Shown piece by piece: positions 1 through 8,135 of a stretch of DNA of 64,000 nucleotides. Origin of the DNA: JAISST01 sp050434145 (GTDB taxonomy: Bacteria > Fusobacteriota > Fusobacteriia > Fusobacteriales > Fusobacteriaceae); the NCBI RefSeq assembly GCF_050434145.1, contig NZ_JBNPVX010000002.1:1-64000 (forward strand). The letters run 5' to 3'. Every line of letters begins with the position of its first letter. The stretch's first letter is position 1. Position numbers and translations under genes: made by a program. The notes under the pieces are model-generated. The model ran no database searches, was not told where the DNA came from, and was given only the letters and a program-made list of their open reading frames with translations.

Positions 1-465
1 TTCCATTTCTACTAATTCTAATAATTCTGGATCATCTACCATATCTGCTTTGTTTAAGTACACTACTATGTAAGGTACTCCAACTTGTCTTGATAATAGT
101 ATATGTTCTCTTGTTTGTGGCATTGGTCCATCTGCAGCTGATACTACTAATATAGCTCCATCCATTTGTGCTGCTCCTGTTATCATATTCTTAACATAGT
201 CAGCATGGCCTGGACAGTCAACGTGAGCATAGTGTCTCACTAATGTTTCGTACTCAATATGTGCTGTATTAATTGTTATTCCTCTTTCTTTTTCTTCTGG
301 AGCTGCATCTATACTGTCAAAATCAACTTTTTTGTTATGATCAGGATATGTATCTGACAATACCTTAGATATTGCTGCTGTAGTAGTAGTCTTACCATGG
401 TCAACGTGACCTATTGTTCCTATGTTTACATGGGGTTTTGTTCTTTCAAATTTTGCTTTTGCCAT
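1..465 (-). CDS. tuf: Elongation factor Tu (5' part, cut by window edge)
   Basis: Elongation factor Tu is the GTPase that delivers aminoacyl-tRNA to the ribosome. Only the first 155 codons lie in the window; the gene runs off the left edge. The translation opens MAKAKFERTKPHVNIG and shows the G1 loop GHVDHGKT (residues 19-26), switch II DCPGHADY (83-90) and the guanine-specificity motif NKADM (138-142). An AGGAGG-type site precedes the ATG. It is the last gene of the rpsL-rpsG-fusA-tuf str operon and follows fusA by about 100 bases. Identification is secure from these motifs. Confidence 0.97.
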   Translation of the reverse strand, partial: MAKAKFERTKPHVNIGTIGHVDHGKTTTTAAISKVLSDTYPDHNKKVDFDSIDAAPEEKERGITINTAHIEYETLVRHYAHVDCPGHADYVKNMITGAAQMDGAILVVSAADGPMPQTREHILLSRQVGVPYIVVYLNKADMVDDPELLELVEME

Positions 466-563
466 TTTACTTATTTACCTCCTAAAATTTATTATTTTTA
501 TTTTTAAGTACATACATTTAATATAGATATTATACATCATATCATAAAAAATGCAAATTATTT

Positions 564-2651
564 TTATTTTCCTCTTGATTCTTGAATAGCTTTTTGTATT
601 GAAGCAGGAACTTGAGTATATTCAGTAAATTCCATAGAATAATTTGCTCTTCCTTGAGACTTAGATCTTAAGTCAGTTGCATAACCAAACATTTCAGATA
701 ACGGAACCTTTGAATCTATTATTTTGGCTCCATTTCTATCATTCATTCCTGAAATCATCCCTCTTCTAGAGTTCAAATCACCTATTATATCACCCATGTA
801 TTCTTCTGGTGTAGTTACTTCTACCTTGAATACTGGTTCTAATAGTATAGGATTAGATTTAGCTGCAGCTTGTTTTACAGCCATTGATCCAGCTATTTTG
901 AATGCCATTTCTGATGAATCTACTTCATGGTATGATCCATCATAAAGTGTTACTTTTACATCCACGAATGGATATCCAGCTACTACTCCAGTTTCCATAG
1001 CTTCTTTGGCACCTTTTTCCACAGCGGGTATATATTCTCTCGGAATAACCCCTCCTGTTATTTTGTTAACAAATTCAAATCCTTTTCCTGGGTTAGGCTC
1101 AAGTATAATTTTAACATGTCCATATTGTCCTCTACCTCCAGATTGTTTTGCATATTTAACTTCTTGATCTGTAGTTCCCAAAATTGTTTCTCTGTATGCA
1201 ACTTGTGGTTTACCAACTGTAGATTCTACATTAAATTCTCTTTTCATTCTATCTACTAAGATTTCCAAATGAAGTTCTCCCATCCCTGAGATTACAGTTT
1301 GACCTGTTTCTTCATCTGTTTTGATTTTGAATGTAGGATCTTCTTCAGCCAATTTAGATAGGGCAATTCCCATTTTTTCTTGGTCAGCTTTTGTCTTAGG
1401 TTCCACTGCTACGTGAATAACTGGCTCAGGGAATTCCATTTTTTCCAGTACTATTGGTGCATTTTCAGCACAAAGAGTGTCTCCAGTAGTTGTATCTTTC
1501 AATCCAACTGCTGCTGCTATATCACCACAATATACTTCATCAATTTCTTCTCTTTTGTTAGCATGCATTTGAAGTAGTCTTCCCATTCTTTCTTTTTTAT
1601 TTTTTGTAGAATTAAGTACATAAGAACCTTTTTCCACTATTCCTGAATACACTCTAAAGAATGTAAGTCTACCTACATATGGATCTGTCATAACTTTAAA
1701 TGCTAGTGCAGCAAATGGTGCATTATCTGACATTTCTCTATCTATTTCTTTGGTAGAATCTTTTACATCTGTCCCTTTTACCATTGCAACATCTGTAGGA
1801 GCAGGCATATATTCAACAATTGCATCAAGTAATTCTTGAATTCCTTTATTTTTAAATGCTGTTCCACATATTACAGGAACAACTATATTTTCTATAGTAG
1901 CAAATCTTAGAGCCTTTCTGATTTCTTCTTCACTTGGTTCTTCCCCAGCAAAAAATTTCTCCATCAAAGCATCATCTGTTTCAACTATTGCTTCTACCAT
2001 ATACGCTCTTGCATCATCAGCCTTTTCTTTGAATTCAGGTCTAATTTCTCTTACTTCAAATGTTTTTCCTTGGTCTTTAGCTGCATCTTCTGGCCAAATG
2101 TTTTCCTTCATAGATATCAAATCTATAATTCCAATAAATTTATCTTCTGCTCCAATCGGTAATTGAATTGGAACTGGTTTTGCACCTAATTTTTCTCTTA
2201 TGTCATTAACACACATATCAAAGTCAGCACCAATTCTATCCATTTTATTTAAAAATGCTATTCTTGGAACACGATATTTATCAGCTTGTCTCCAAACGGT
2301 TTCAGATTGTGGTTGCACTCCATCAACAGATGAAAACACAGCAATTGCACCATCTAAAACTCTTAATGATCTTTCAACTTCCACTGTAAAGTCCACGTGT
2401 CCTGGTGTGTCTATTATATTTATCCTATGATCTTTCCAAAAACATGTTGTAGCAGCAGAAGTGATTGTTATTCCTCTTTCTTGTTCTTGGGCCATCCAGT
2501 CCATAGTAGCTTCTCCATTGTGAACCTCACCTAATTTACGCTCTTTACCAGTATAGAAAAGTATTCTTTCTGTCGTGGTAGTTTTACCAGCATCTATATG
2601 GGCCATGATTCCAACGTTTCTAGTCATCTCTAAAGAAACTGTTCTTGCCAT
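564..2651 (-). CDS. fusA: Elongation factor G
   Basis: EF-G is the GTPase that drives tRNA-mRNA translocation and, with ribosome recycling factor, ribosome recycling. The 695-residue product has the normal family length. It shows G1 AHIDAGKT (17-24), switch II DTPGHVDF, the NKMD specificity motif, and C-terminal EF-G domains IV-V (region around GGVIPREYIPAVEKG). It lies between rpsG (37-base gap) and tuf in the classic str operon order. Nothing is unusual; the long RGITIT switch I region is intact. Confidence 0.98.
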   Translation of the reverse strand: MARTVSLEMTRNVGIMAHIDAGKTTTTERILFYTGKERKLGEVHNGEATMDWMAQEQERGITITSAATTCFWKDHRINIIDTPGHVDFTVEVERSLRVLDGAIAVFSSVDGVQPQSETVWRQADKYRVPRIAFLNKMDRIGADFDMCVNDIREKLGAKPVPIQLPIGAEDKFIGIIDLISMKENIWPEDAAKDQGKTFEVREIRPEFKEKADDARAYMVEAIVETDDALMEKFFAGEEPSEEEIRKALRFATIENIVVPVICGTAFKNKGIQELLDAIVEYMPAPTDVAMVKGTDVKDSTKEIDREMSDNAPFAALAFKVMTDPYVGRLTFFRVYSGIVEKGSYVLNSTKNKKERMGRLLQMHANKREEIDEVYCGDIAAAVGLKDTTTGDTLCAENAPIVLEKMEFPEPVIHVAVEPKTKADQEKMGIALSKLAEEDPTFKIKTDEETGQTVISGMGELHLEILVDRMKREFNVESTVGKPQVAYRETILGTTDQEVKYAKQSGGRGQYGHVKIILEPNPGKGFEFVNKITGGVIPREYIPAVEKGAKEAMETGVVAGYPFVDVKVTLYDGSYHEVDSSEMAFKIAGSMAVKQAAAKSNPILLEPVFKVEVTTPEEYMGDIIGDLNSRRGMISGMNDRNGAKIIDSKVPLSEMFGYATDLRSKSQGRANYSMEFTEYTQVPASIQKAIQESRGK

Positions 2652-2687
2652 TTAATTTATTCTCCTCCTCAAATTTAACACTATCTA

Positions 2688-3158
2688 TTAAATTTTATAA
2701 TGTGCAAAAGCTCTATTTGCTTCAGCCATTCTATATGTATCATCTTTTTTCTTTATAGTTGATCCTTCATTATTAGAAGCGGCTATAAGCTCAGCTGCTA
2801 ATTTTTCAATCATACCATATTCTTTTCTTTGTCTAGTGTAAGTTGTTAACCAACGAATAGCTAATGTTTGTTGTCTTTCTGGTCTTACCTCTACTGGAAC
2901 TTGATATGTAGCACCACCAATTCTTCTTGATCTAACCTCAACTTGTGGTTTTATATTGTCTAAAGCTTGCTTAAATATATCATAACCTTCTTGTCCAGTT
3001 TTTTCTTTAATTAAATCCATAGCTGAATAGAATATACCTTCTGCTACTGATTTTTTTCCATCTAACATGATAGAGTTGATTACTTTAGTAACAACTTTAT
3101 CACTGTATCTAGAATCTGGTAATACATCTCTTTTTTCTGCTGCTCTTCTTCTTGACAT
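2688..3158 (-). CDS. rpsG: 30S ribosomal protein S7
   Basis: S7 binds the 3' major domain of 16S rRNA and nucleates assembly of the small-subunit head. The 156-residue product starts MSRRRAAEKRDVLPD and keeps the typical QVPVEVRPERQQTLAIRW block. An AGGTG-type site precedes the ATG. It sits 18 bases downstream of rpsL and directly upstream of fusA, as in most bacteria. In other bacteria S7 represses its own operon translationally; I did not identify its target site here. Confidence 0.97.
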   Translation of the reverse strand: MSRRRAAEKRDVLPDSRYSDKVVTKVINSIMLDGKKSVAEGIFYSAMDLIKEKTGQEGYDIFKQALDNIKPQVEVRSRRIGGATYQVPVEVRPERQQTLAIRWLTTYTRQRKEYGMIEKLAAELIAASNNEGSTIKKKDDTYRMAEANRAFAHYKI

Positions 3159-3176
3159 TATTTCACCTCCTTAAAA

Positions 3177-3545
3177 TTATGCTTTTTTAGCTCCATATTT
3201 TGATCTTGATTGTTGTCTCTTAGCAACTCCTGCTGTGTCTAAAGCTCCTCTGATTACTTTATATCTAACACCTGGTAAGTCTTTTGTTCTTCCACCTCTT
3301 ACAAGCACGATCGAGTGTTCTTGTAAATTGTGTCCCTCTCCTGGGATATAACAAGTAACTTCAAGACCATTTGTTAATTTTACTCTGGCAACTTTTCTCA
3401 AAGCTGAGTTAGGCTTTTTAGGTGTAGTAGTATACACTCTCACACAAACTCCTCTTCTTTGTGGATTACCTTGTAATGCAGGCGATTTCTTTTTGTCTAG
3501 TAATGTTTCTCTTCCTTTTTTTACTAATTGGCTTAAAGTAGGCAT
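3177..3545 (-). CDS. rpsL: 30S ribosomal protein S12
   Basis: S12 lines the decoding centre and affects translational accuracy and streptomycin response. The 122-residue product contains the conserved KKPNSALRKVARV and GGRTKDLPGVRY segments. The lysines where streptomycin-resistance substitutions usually occur are unsubstituted. The ATG is preceded by AGGGGAGA. It is the first gene of the str operon, about 70 bases downstream of a consensus promoter on the same strand. Confidence 0.97.
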   Translation of the reverse strand: MPTLSQLVKKGRETLLDKKKSPALQGNPQRRGVCVRVYTTTPKKPNSALRKVARVKLTNGLEVTCYIPGEGHNLQEHSIVLVRGGRTKDLPGVRYKVIRGALDTAGVAKRQQSRSKYGAKKA

Positions 3546-3617
3546 TTCTCCCCTCCTTTTCTTATTTTTTACATGTTCATATATTTTTATACATGCTTAT
3601 AACATTTTAACTTAATT

Positions 3618-3646
3618 ATTATAAGCTTTAACCTAAAATTTGTCAA
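3618..3646 (-). promoter_or_regulatory. Consensus sigma-70 promoter of the str operon
   Basis: On the minus strand a perfect TTGACA (3641-3646) is separated by exactly 17 bases from a perfect TATAAT (3618-3623), upstream of rpsL. A perfect hexamer pair with ideal spacing fits a highly expressed ribosomal operon. It is divergent from the smpB promoter. Confidence 0.85.
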
Positions 3647-3729
3647 TGTTTTTTATATTTTACTTTAAAGATAAATATTTTTTAACTATATTTCTTTCTG
3701 TTTAATCTGTAAAATTCGGCATAAATTAG

Positions 3730-3759
3730 TTGTGCATATTTTAAATTCTATGATATAAT
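3730..3759 (+). promoter_or_regulatory. Probable smpB promoter
   Basis: TTGTGC (3730-3735), an 18-base spacer and a perfect TATAAT (3754-3759) lie upstream of smpB. Transcription would start near 3766, about 60 bases before the smpB ATG, leaving room for the short leader ORF described separately. Confidence 0.6.
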
Positions 3760-3801
3760 CAATATATATATTTTACTTTAAAATTTTTATTAGAGGAGGG
3801 C

Positions 3802-3840
3802 ATGATCGTTAGGTTATGCAATATGTATGATATTAGCTAG
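3802..3840 (+). CDS. Possible 12-codon leader ORF overlapping the smpB start
   Basis: A strong GAGGAGGG (3793-3800) sits directly before an ATG at 3802 that opens a 12-codon ORF (MIVRLCNMYDIS) ending in TAG at 3838-3840. This ends 11 bases inside smpB in another frame. smpB itself has no good site at normal distance from its ATG; only a weak AGGT lies 12 bases upstream. The layout suggests translational coupling or control. The spacing from GAGGAGGG to ATG 3802 is very short, so ribosomes bound there might use a nearby ATG (for example 3816 or 3823) instead. No peptide function is claimed. Confidence 0.35.
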   Translation: MIVRLCNMYDIS

Positions 3841-4273
3841 AAATAAAAAAGCTTTTTTTGACTTTTTTGTGGAAGATAAATTTGAAGCAGGTGTTGAATT
3901 AGTTGGCAGTGAGGTTAAATCAGTAAAAAATGGCAGTGTCAGCATTAAAGAAGCCTTTATTCGTATTATTAAAGGTGAGATTTTTATTATGGGAATGTCT
4001 GTTGTCCCCTGGCAATTTGGCAGTGTATATAATCCACCAGAAAGGCGTGTGAGAAAGCTACTGCTACATAAAAAAGAAATAAAAAAACTTCATGAAAAAG
4101 TTACCCAAAAGGGCTACACCATTGTTCCTCTTGATGTTCATTTATCAAAAGGAAAAGTAAAAATAGAGATCGCTCTAGCCAGAGGTAAGAAAAACTATGA
4201 TAAAAGAGAATCTATTGCAAAAAAAGATGCAGAAAGAGATATTGCTCGAAATCATAAAATTGATAATCAATAG
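3827..4273 (+). CDS. smpB: tmRNA-binding protein SmpB
   Basis: SmpB binds tmRNA and carries it to stalled ribosomes for trans-translation. The 148-residue product has the family's N-terminal block (NKKAFFDF...FEAGVELVGSEVKSVK), the central RKLLLHKKEI segment and a basic C-terminal tail (KKDAERDIARNHK) that enters the mRNA channel. The upstream in-frame stop at 3803 forces a start at or very near ATG 3827. The gene lies about 70 bases upstream of ssrA on the same strand, so the two partners of this rescue system are adjacent. The start region is odd; see the leader ORF. Confidence 0.95.
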   Translation: MILARNKKAFFDFFVEDKFEAGVELVGSEVKSVKNGSVSIKEAFIRIIKGEIFIMGMSVVPWQFGSVYNPPERRVRKLLLHKKEIKKLHEKVTQKGYTIVPLDVHLSKGKVKIEIALARGKKNYDKRESIAKKDAERDIARNHKIDNQ

Positions 4274-4296
4274 TATTTTTTCATTAATAATTATGA

Positions 4297-4325
4297 TTTA
4301 CAAAATTTGATTTTTATGATACAAT
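4297..4325 (+). promoter_or_regulatory. Promoter of ssrA
   Basis: TTTACA (4297-4302), a 17-base spacer and TACAAT (4320-4325) lie just upstream of the mature tmRNA 5' end at 4343. A start near 4332 leaves a short 5' leader for RNase P to remove. It allows ssrA to be transcribed independently of smpB. Confidence 0.65.
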
Positions 4326-4342
4326 TATAGGGAAATTAATAT

Positions 4343-4689
4343 GGGGATGTAAAGGTTTCGACGGGATTATTGGGTCATAGATAGCAGGTCAGGATGGTCG
4401 CTGTGAGAGACCAAACCGTTTTTTAAATGGAAACGAAGAATACGCTTTAGCTGCTTAGTTCAGCTAACACCTCTGAACGTTACTTCTGTATAGGCGTTCT
4501 TGTGAGGTGTCACTAATATACAGATTACCTGTTCTGATTTCTCTAAAGATCAGGGACATTTTAGAGAATAGTATTAGTAAGCCCTGTTTGCGGGATTTAC
4601 CAATATGAAACCTAATAGCAAACTAAGCTTGTAGAAGTTTATGGTGCCAATAGTTTCGGACACGAGTTCGACTCTCGTCATCTCCACCA
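4343..4689 (+). ncRNA. ssrA: tmRNA (10Sa RNA)
   Basis: tmRNA rescues stalled ribosomes and tags the unfinished protein for proteolysis. The 5' end GGGGATG pairs with CATCTCC before the encoded ACCA end, including the G3-U70 wobble read by alanyl-tRNA synthetase. The T-arm GTTCGACTCTCG is present, as is the conserved 5' GTAAAGGTTTCGACGGG block. An internal reading frame from GGA at 4429 encodes GNEEYALAA followed by TAG at 4456-4458, a typical proteolysis tag ending in ALAA. It follows smpB directly. Confidence 0.96.
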
Positions 4690-4798
4690 ATTTTAACCAT
4701 ATATAAAGATTTAGTCAAATATAATTATTATTTTTTAATAATTAAACCTCAATTTTTTTATTTAGTTTTCAAAATCAAAACTAGTATTTTATATTATT

Positions 4799-5287
4799 TT
4801 ACCTCATCACTTCTTTAGTTTTTGTTGCTATACGCTTTCCATAAATTGTGAATGTTTCTATATATGCATCTAAGTTATCATGTATAGCCACTGGTCCTAG
4901 ATGTATTACTGGTTTTCCAAATGATCCTCCACCTGAATATGCAAACATTCCAAAAACCAGCATGTGGTCCAACATACTTTGGATTCCTAATTCTCCGCCA
5001 CCATGAACATAACCTGCAGTAGCAAATGCACCACCTATTTTCCCAGCTAAGTTATACTTCATCGCTTCTTTTTCAAACCACATTTTTATGTCACCACATA
5101 TGGTAGCCATGTATATTGGTGATCCCATAATTACTGCCTTGCTTTCTTTTATCCATTCAGCATCAATTTCATTAATTGAAAAAGCTTTAGCCTCTATTTC
5201 CTCTACCGAATTCATTCCTGACACAATAGTTTCTGCCATTCTTTTTGTATTGCCTGTTCTTGAATAATATAATACTGTCATTTTCAT
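4799..5287 (-). CDS. Flavodoxin-like / NADPH-dependent FMN reductase family protein
   Basis: A 162-residue flavodoxin-fold protein, probably an FMN-dependent oxidoreductase or electron carrier. The N-terminus MTVLYYSRTGNTKRMAE holds the FMN phosphate-binding loop (SRTGNT). Later segments (MGSPIYMATI, GGAFATAGYVHGGGE) match the flavin-contact loops of WrbA-like proteins. I start at ATG 5287 because AGGAGGGA lies 4-12 bases upstream; an upstream ATG at 5350 would add 21 residues that fit no family. It stands alone on the minus strand between ssrA and a VOC protein. The substrate is unknown. Confidence 0.8.
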   Translation of the reverse strand: MKMTVLYYSRTGNTKRMAETIVSGMNSVEEIEAKAFSINEIDAEWIKESKAVIMGSPIYMATICGDIKMWFEKEAMKYNLAGKIGGAFATAGYVHGGGELGIQSMLDHMLVFGMFAYSGGGSFGKPVIHLGPVAIHDNLDAYIETFTIYGKRIATKTKEVMR

Positions 5288-5420
5288 AAAGTTCCCTCCT
5301 AATTCATTTATTATATTTAGTTTGTTAAAAACTATTTTTACTGTGTGCATTTTAACTTTTGTTTATTGTTTTATTTTTCTTTACCTTAAAAAGTTTAGAT
5401 TTTGTTGTATAAAAACTTTT

Positions 5421-5807
5421 TTATTCTGTAATTTCTACTTGATTCCCTTCTGGATCTAATATACAACTCTCATAGTAACCATCACCTGTCATTCTAGGTT
5501 CACTTATTACTTTAAATCCATCTTCTTCTAACTTTTTTGTTAATTCGTCTACTTTTTCTTTACTACCAACATTAAAAGCCATATGAGTATAGCCTGTCCT
5601 GTAAACAGCCTTTTCTTTGTCAATGATATCTTTTCTTGTCATTAACTCCAATCTAGTTTCACCACATTCAAATGTTAGAAAATATGTTTCTAGTGTACTT
5701 CTCGCACTTTGATACTTTGAATTATATTTTGCATCAAAATATTTTATGTAGAACTCTTTCATTTTTTCTAAATCACTTACATAAATTGCTATATGATCTA
5801 ATTTCAT
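5421..5807 (-). CDS. VOC (glyoxalase/lactoylglutathione lyase-like) protein
   Basis: A 128-residue protein of the vicinal-oxygen-chelate fold, likely a metal-dependent lyase or isomerase of the glyoxalase I group. It starts MKLDHIAIYVSDLEK and has the paired beta-alpha-beta-beta-beta modules. The four expected metal ligands fit H5, E54, H75 and E125. AGGAGG precedes the ATG. The residues suggest an active enzyme, perhaps for methylglyoxal detoxification, but many VOC proteins act on other substrates, so I give no gene symbol. It may be transcribed together with the flavodoxin-like gene downstream. Confidence 0.8.
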   Translation of the reverse strand: MKLDHIAIYVSDLEKMKEFYIKYFDAKYNSKYQSARSTLETYFLTFECGETRLELMTRKDIIDKEKAVYRTGYTHMAFNVGSKEKVDELTKKLEEDGFKVISEPRMTGDGYYESCILDPEGNQVEITE

Positions 5808-5877
5808 ATTTCCTCCTAGTATAGAAATCTTTAATCTGTTACAAAGCTATTTTTTCTTACAAAATTCATACTTTATA

Positions 5878-5991
5878 TCATTCTTTTAATTCTTCTTTTC
5901 CTCCAGCCTCACCATGCTCGACTGTTGAATGAATATCTTTGATATTCATTTTATTTTTTATATTATAATCACTAGTTCTTGCACTATACAT
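5878..5991 (-). CDS. Small ORF or gene fragment after the AEC transporter gene
   Basis: A 37-codon frame opens at ATG 5991, nine bases after the AEC stop, with an AGGA 11 bases upstream, and ends TGA at 5878. The peptide MYSARTSDYNIKN... ends in a Gly/Glu/Lys-rich stretch (EHGEAGGKEELKE). Inside it lies a perfect 10-bp inverted repeat (5928-5937 with 5941-5950, three-base loop). I do not recognise a family. It could be a real small protein, the N-terminal remnant of a lost gene, or chance. Translation is unproven. Confidence 0.3.
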   Translation of the reverse strand: MYSARTSDYNIKNKMNIKDIHSTVEHGEAGGKEELKE

Positions 5992-5999
5992 GATGTTTT

Positions 6000-6914
6000 C
6001 TATCCTACCAAATATATCCATGTTGGCAAAGTGATCATTGAAAAGATTATTGTTGTCACTACACATTTAGTAGCAAAAGATGGATCACTATCATATTTAT
6101 CAGCAAATATTGCTGCAGTTGTTCCAGCTGGCATACCTGTAATCAAAACTGCTACTCCAATTGATATTTTATCTAATCCTAATAGATAACCACTAATTAA
6201 AGCTAATAATGGTAACAAGATCAATCTAAGTACACTTAATTTTATTGTATCTTTATTGAAAATAGTGCGTATCTCTGCCTCTGATAATATAATTCCTATC
6301 ATTACCATTATTATGGCTGTATTACAACTGCTTATATAATTTATAGGTAGCAAAATAACTCTTGGTAATGTTATTTGAGTAACCATAAGAGTAATACCTA
6401 TATATACTGATACTAGACATGGATGAGTTAATATATTTTTGACAAAGCTTTTTATATCTATTTTTTTCTCAATAAAATATGTTGGGCCAATAGACCACAT
6501 AATCATTCTCATAGGGATCAGAAATATTGAGGTATATAATAAACCTATCTCCCCATAAACGCTTTCAGCTATTGGATTTCCCAGAAAGCTACCAATTGAA
6601 GCTATTGTACAATACTGCATAACACTTTTTTGCTTTTCTCCATAGTTATTATAAATTAATTTATTTGACAGTAAGCAAATCCCTTCTATAATAATTGCAA
6701 CTACCAATAATAACCCACAATTTTTCAATATATTAATATTAAATTTAATTAAAAATGATCTAATAATAGTACATGGAATTATTAGATTTAAACATAAATC
6801 TGTGAGAGCTTTTCTACTTTCATTACTTATCACTCCTTTCTTTTTTAGAAAAAAGCCTATTAAAATCATGATAATTATTGCCCCTTGCATGTTAAGCAAT
6901 CTTATTATATCCAT
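6000..6914 (-). CDS. AEC family transporter (auxin efflux carrier fold)
   Basis: A 304-residue integral membrane protein with about ten hydrophobic segments, typical of the AEC family of secondary transporters for organic acids such as malate or malonate. Family-like features are the polar break in the N-terminal half (NLIIPCTIIRSF) and the C-terminal glycine/proline stretch VLITGMPAGTTAAIFADKY. It is transcribed divergently from a LysR regulator gene through a shared promoter region, which suggests that LysR protein controls it. The substrate cannot be read from the sequence. Confidence 0.85.
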   Translation of the reverse strand: MDIIRLLNMQGAIIIMILIGFFLKKKGVISNESRKALTDLCLNLIIPCTIIRSFLIKFNINILKNCGLLLVVAIIIEGICLLSNKLIYNNYGEKQKSVMQYCTIASIGSFLGNPIAESVYGEIGLLYTSIFLIPMRMIMWSIGPTYFIEKKIDIKSFVKNILTHPCLVSVYIGITLMVTQITLPRVILLPINYISSCNTAIIMVMIGIILSEAEIRTIFNKDTIKLSVLRLILLPLLALISGYLLGLDKISIGVAVLITGMPAGTTAAIFADKYDSDPSFATKCVVTTIIFSMITLPTWIYLVG

Positions 6915-6995
6915 TGTTATTTCCTCACTTAATAATTAATCATCTCTTGATATTATTTTCAAACCACATTAAAAATTTACAAATATTTTATTTAA

Positions 6996-7024
6996 ATTAT
7001 ATAATCATATATTACAGTTGTCAA
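6996..7024 (-). promoter_or_regulatory. Perfect consensus promoter for the AEC gene
   Basis: On the minus strand TTGACA (7019-7024), a 17-base spacer and TATAAT (6996-7001) form a perfect promoter about 80 bases before the AEC start codon. Its -35 lies inside the inverted repeat at 7013-7030, so a bound regulator would block or redirect polymerase. Confidence 0.75.
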
Positions 7025-7030
7025 ACTGTA
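7013..7030. promoter_or_regulatory. Palindromic operator between AEC and lysR genes
   Basis: TACAGTT (7013-7019), GTCA, then AACTGTA (7024-7030): a perfect 7-bp inverted repeat covering the -35 elements of both divergent promoters. The T-N11-A type geometry and position fit a LysR binding site for regulation of both genes. The binding protein is inferred from position. Confidence 0.6.
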
Positions 7031-7046
7031 CTTTTTTGTTTATAAT
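7018..7046 (+). promoter_or_regulatory. Promoter of the LysR-type regulator gene
   Basis: TTGTCA (7018-7023), 17 bases, then a perfect TATAAT (7041-7046), ending 36 bases upstream of the lysR-type ATG. The -35 overlaps that of the divergent AEC promoter and the palindrome, consistent with autoregulation. Confidence 0.7.
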
Positions 7047-7081
7047 ACAATAAAAATACTGTTACTCTAGGAGAAATTATT

Positions 7082-8002
7082 ATGAATTTTTTAAGTATGA
7101 AATATTTTACTACTATTGCACAAGAAAAAAGCTTTACAAAAGCAGCAAGTAAGTTACATATAACACAGCAAACTTTAAGTGCTCATATTTCTGCAATTGA
7201 AAAAGAAATTGGCTCTCAGTTAATTTTACGCCATGTCCCTTTGGAATTAACCTATGCAGGTCAAATTTTTTTGAAATATGCTTCTTATATACAAGGTAAA
7301 TATGAAAATATGCACCATGAATTTAAAGACATGCATCAAGATAATAAAGGAAAAATTCGAGTTGGAATTACTCATACAAGAGGTCGAGTTGTAATGCCAA
7401 AATTAATTACAATATTTCAGAAAAAATACCCCAAAATTGAAATTGAAATAATAGAAAACTCCAATGATTTATTGTGCCAAAGTCTTTTAAATAATGAAGT
7501 AGACTTAATTATTGGTAATTTTGATAAATTAATGCCTGAAATTCTACTTGAAGATTTTTATGGAGAAGAAATTGTTCTAGCTATAGCTAAGAAATTGCTC
7601 AATGCCCTCTACAAAAAAGATAAAAAAAATGTTATTAAAAAATTAGAAAAAAATGATATTTCTATTCTAGAAAAATGTCCTTTTTTATTAAATACTTATC
7701 AAGATCTCTCTGGTCGTATTGGTCATGGAATACTATCTCAAGGTAATTTTATTCCAAATATTGTAACAACTTCCTCTAATATTGAAACATTGCTAAACCT
7801 TTGTGTCTATGGTATGGGAGCGTGTTTCTGTCCAGAAAATTTAATTAAAAAAGTATTAAATCAAGAACAACTTTCATCATTAAATGTATTTAAGTTGGGT
7901 AAAGAAGCTAGATATAGGATACAATTAGGTTATTTAAAAAAGCCATATCAATGGAAAATTCTTACAAATTTTATTGATATTGCTAAAAAAAATTATTCCT
8001 AA
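7082..8002 (+). CDS. LysR-family transcriptional regulator
   Basis: A 306-residue LysR-type regulator. The N-terminal winged helix-turn-helix is clear (FTTIAQEKSFTKAASKLHITQQTLSAHISAIEKEIG compressed over residues 8-42), followed by the linker helix and a periplasmic-binding-like effector domain (roughly 90-300). It lies divergent from the AEC transporter gene with overlapping promoters, the standard arrangement for a LysR protein controlling its neighbour. The effector is unknown; an organic acid is plausible if the AEC protein carries one. Start ATG 7082 has only a weak AGGAGA site upstream. Confidence 0.9.
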   Translation: MNFLSMKYFTTIAQEKSFTKAASKLHITQQTLSAHISAIEKEIGSQLILRHVPLELTYAGQIFLKYASYIQGKYENMHHEFKDMHQDNKGKIRVGITHTRGRVVMPKLITIFQKKYPKIEIEIIENSNDLLCQSLLNNEVDLIIGNFDKLMPEILLEDFYGEEIVLAIAKKLLNALYKKDKKNVIKKLEKNDISILEKCPFLLNTYQDLSGRIGHGILSQGNFIPNIVTTSSNIETLLNLCVYGMGACFCPENLIKKVLNQEQLSSLNVFKLGKEARYRIQLGYLKKPYQWKILTNFIDIAKKNYS

Positions 8003-8135
8003 TTCATCCTCATGGATATATGCTCTGCTGCTGTAACTATTGAATTCTAGTTAAATCAAGAGAGAAAATTTCATATTTTGCAATTAACTAATGTATGCAT
8101 GAAAAAGAAAAAAATGATTATTTTAAAATATAAAA

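Noticed and set aside
3301..3480. Streptomycin-resistance changes in S12
   Set aside because: The relevant KKPNS and TKDLPG lysines are both present, so the S12 sequence looks sensitive.
4690..4798. AATTATTA/TAATAATT hairpin (4723-4743) as a terminator for ssrA
   Set aside because: It is made only of A and T, so the stem is weak; it may contribute to termination but I cannot support it as a feature.
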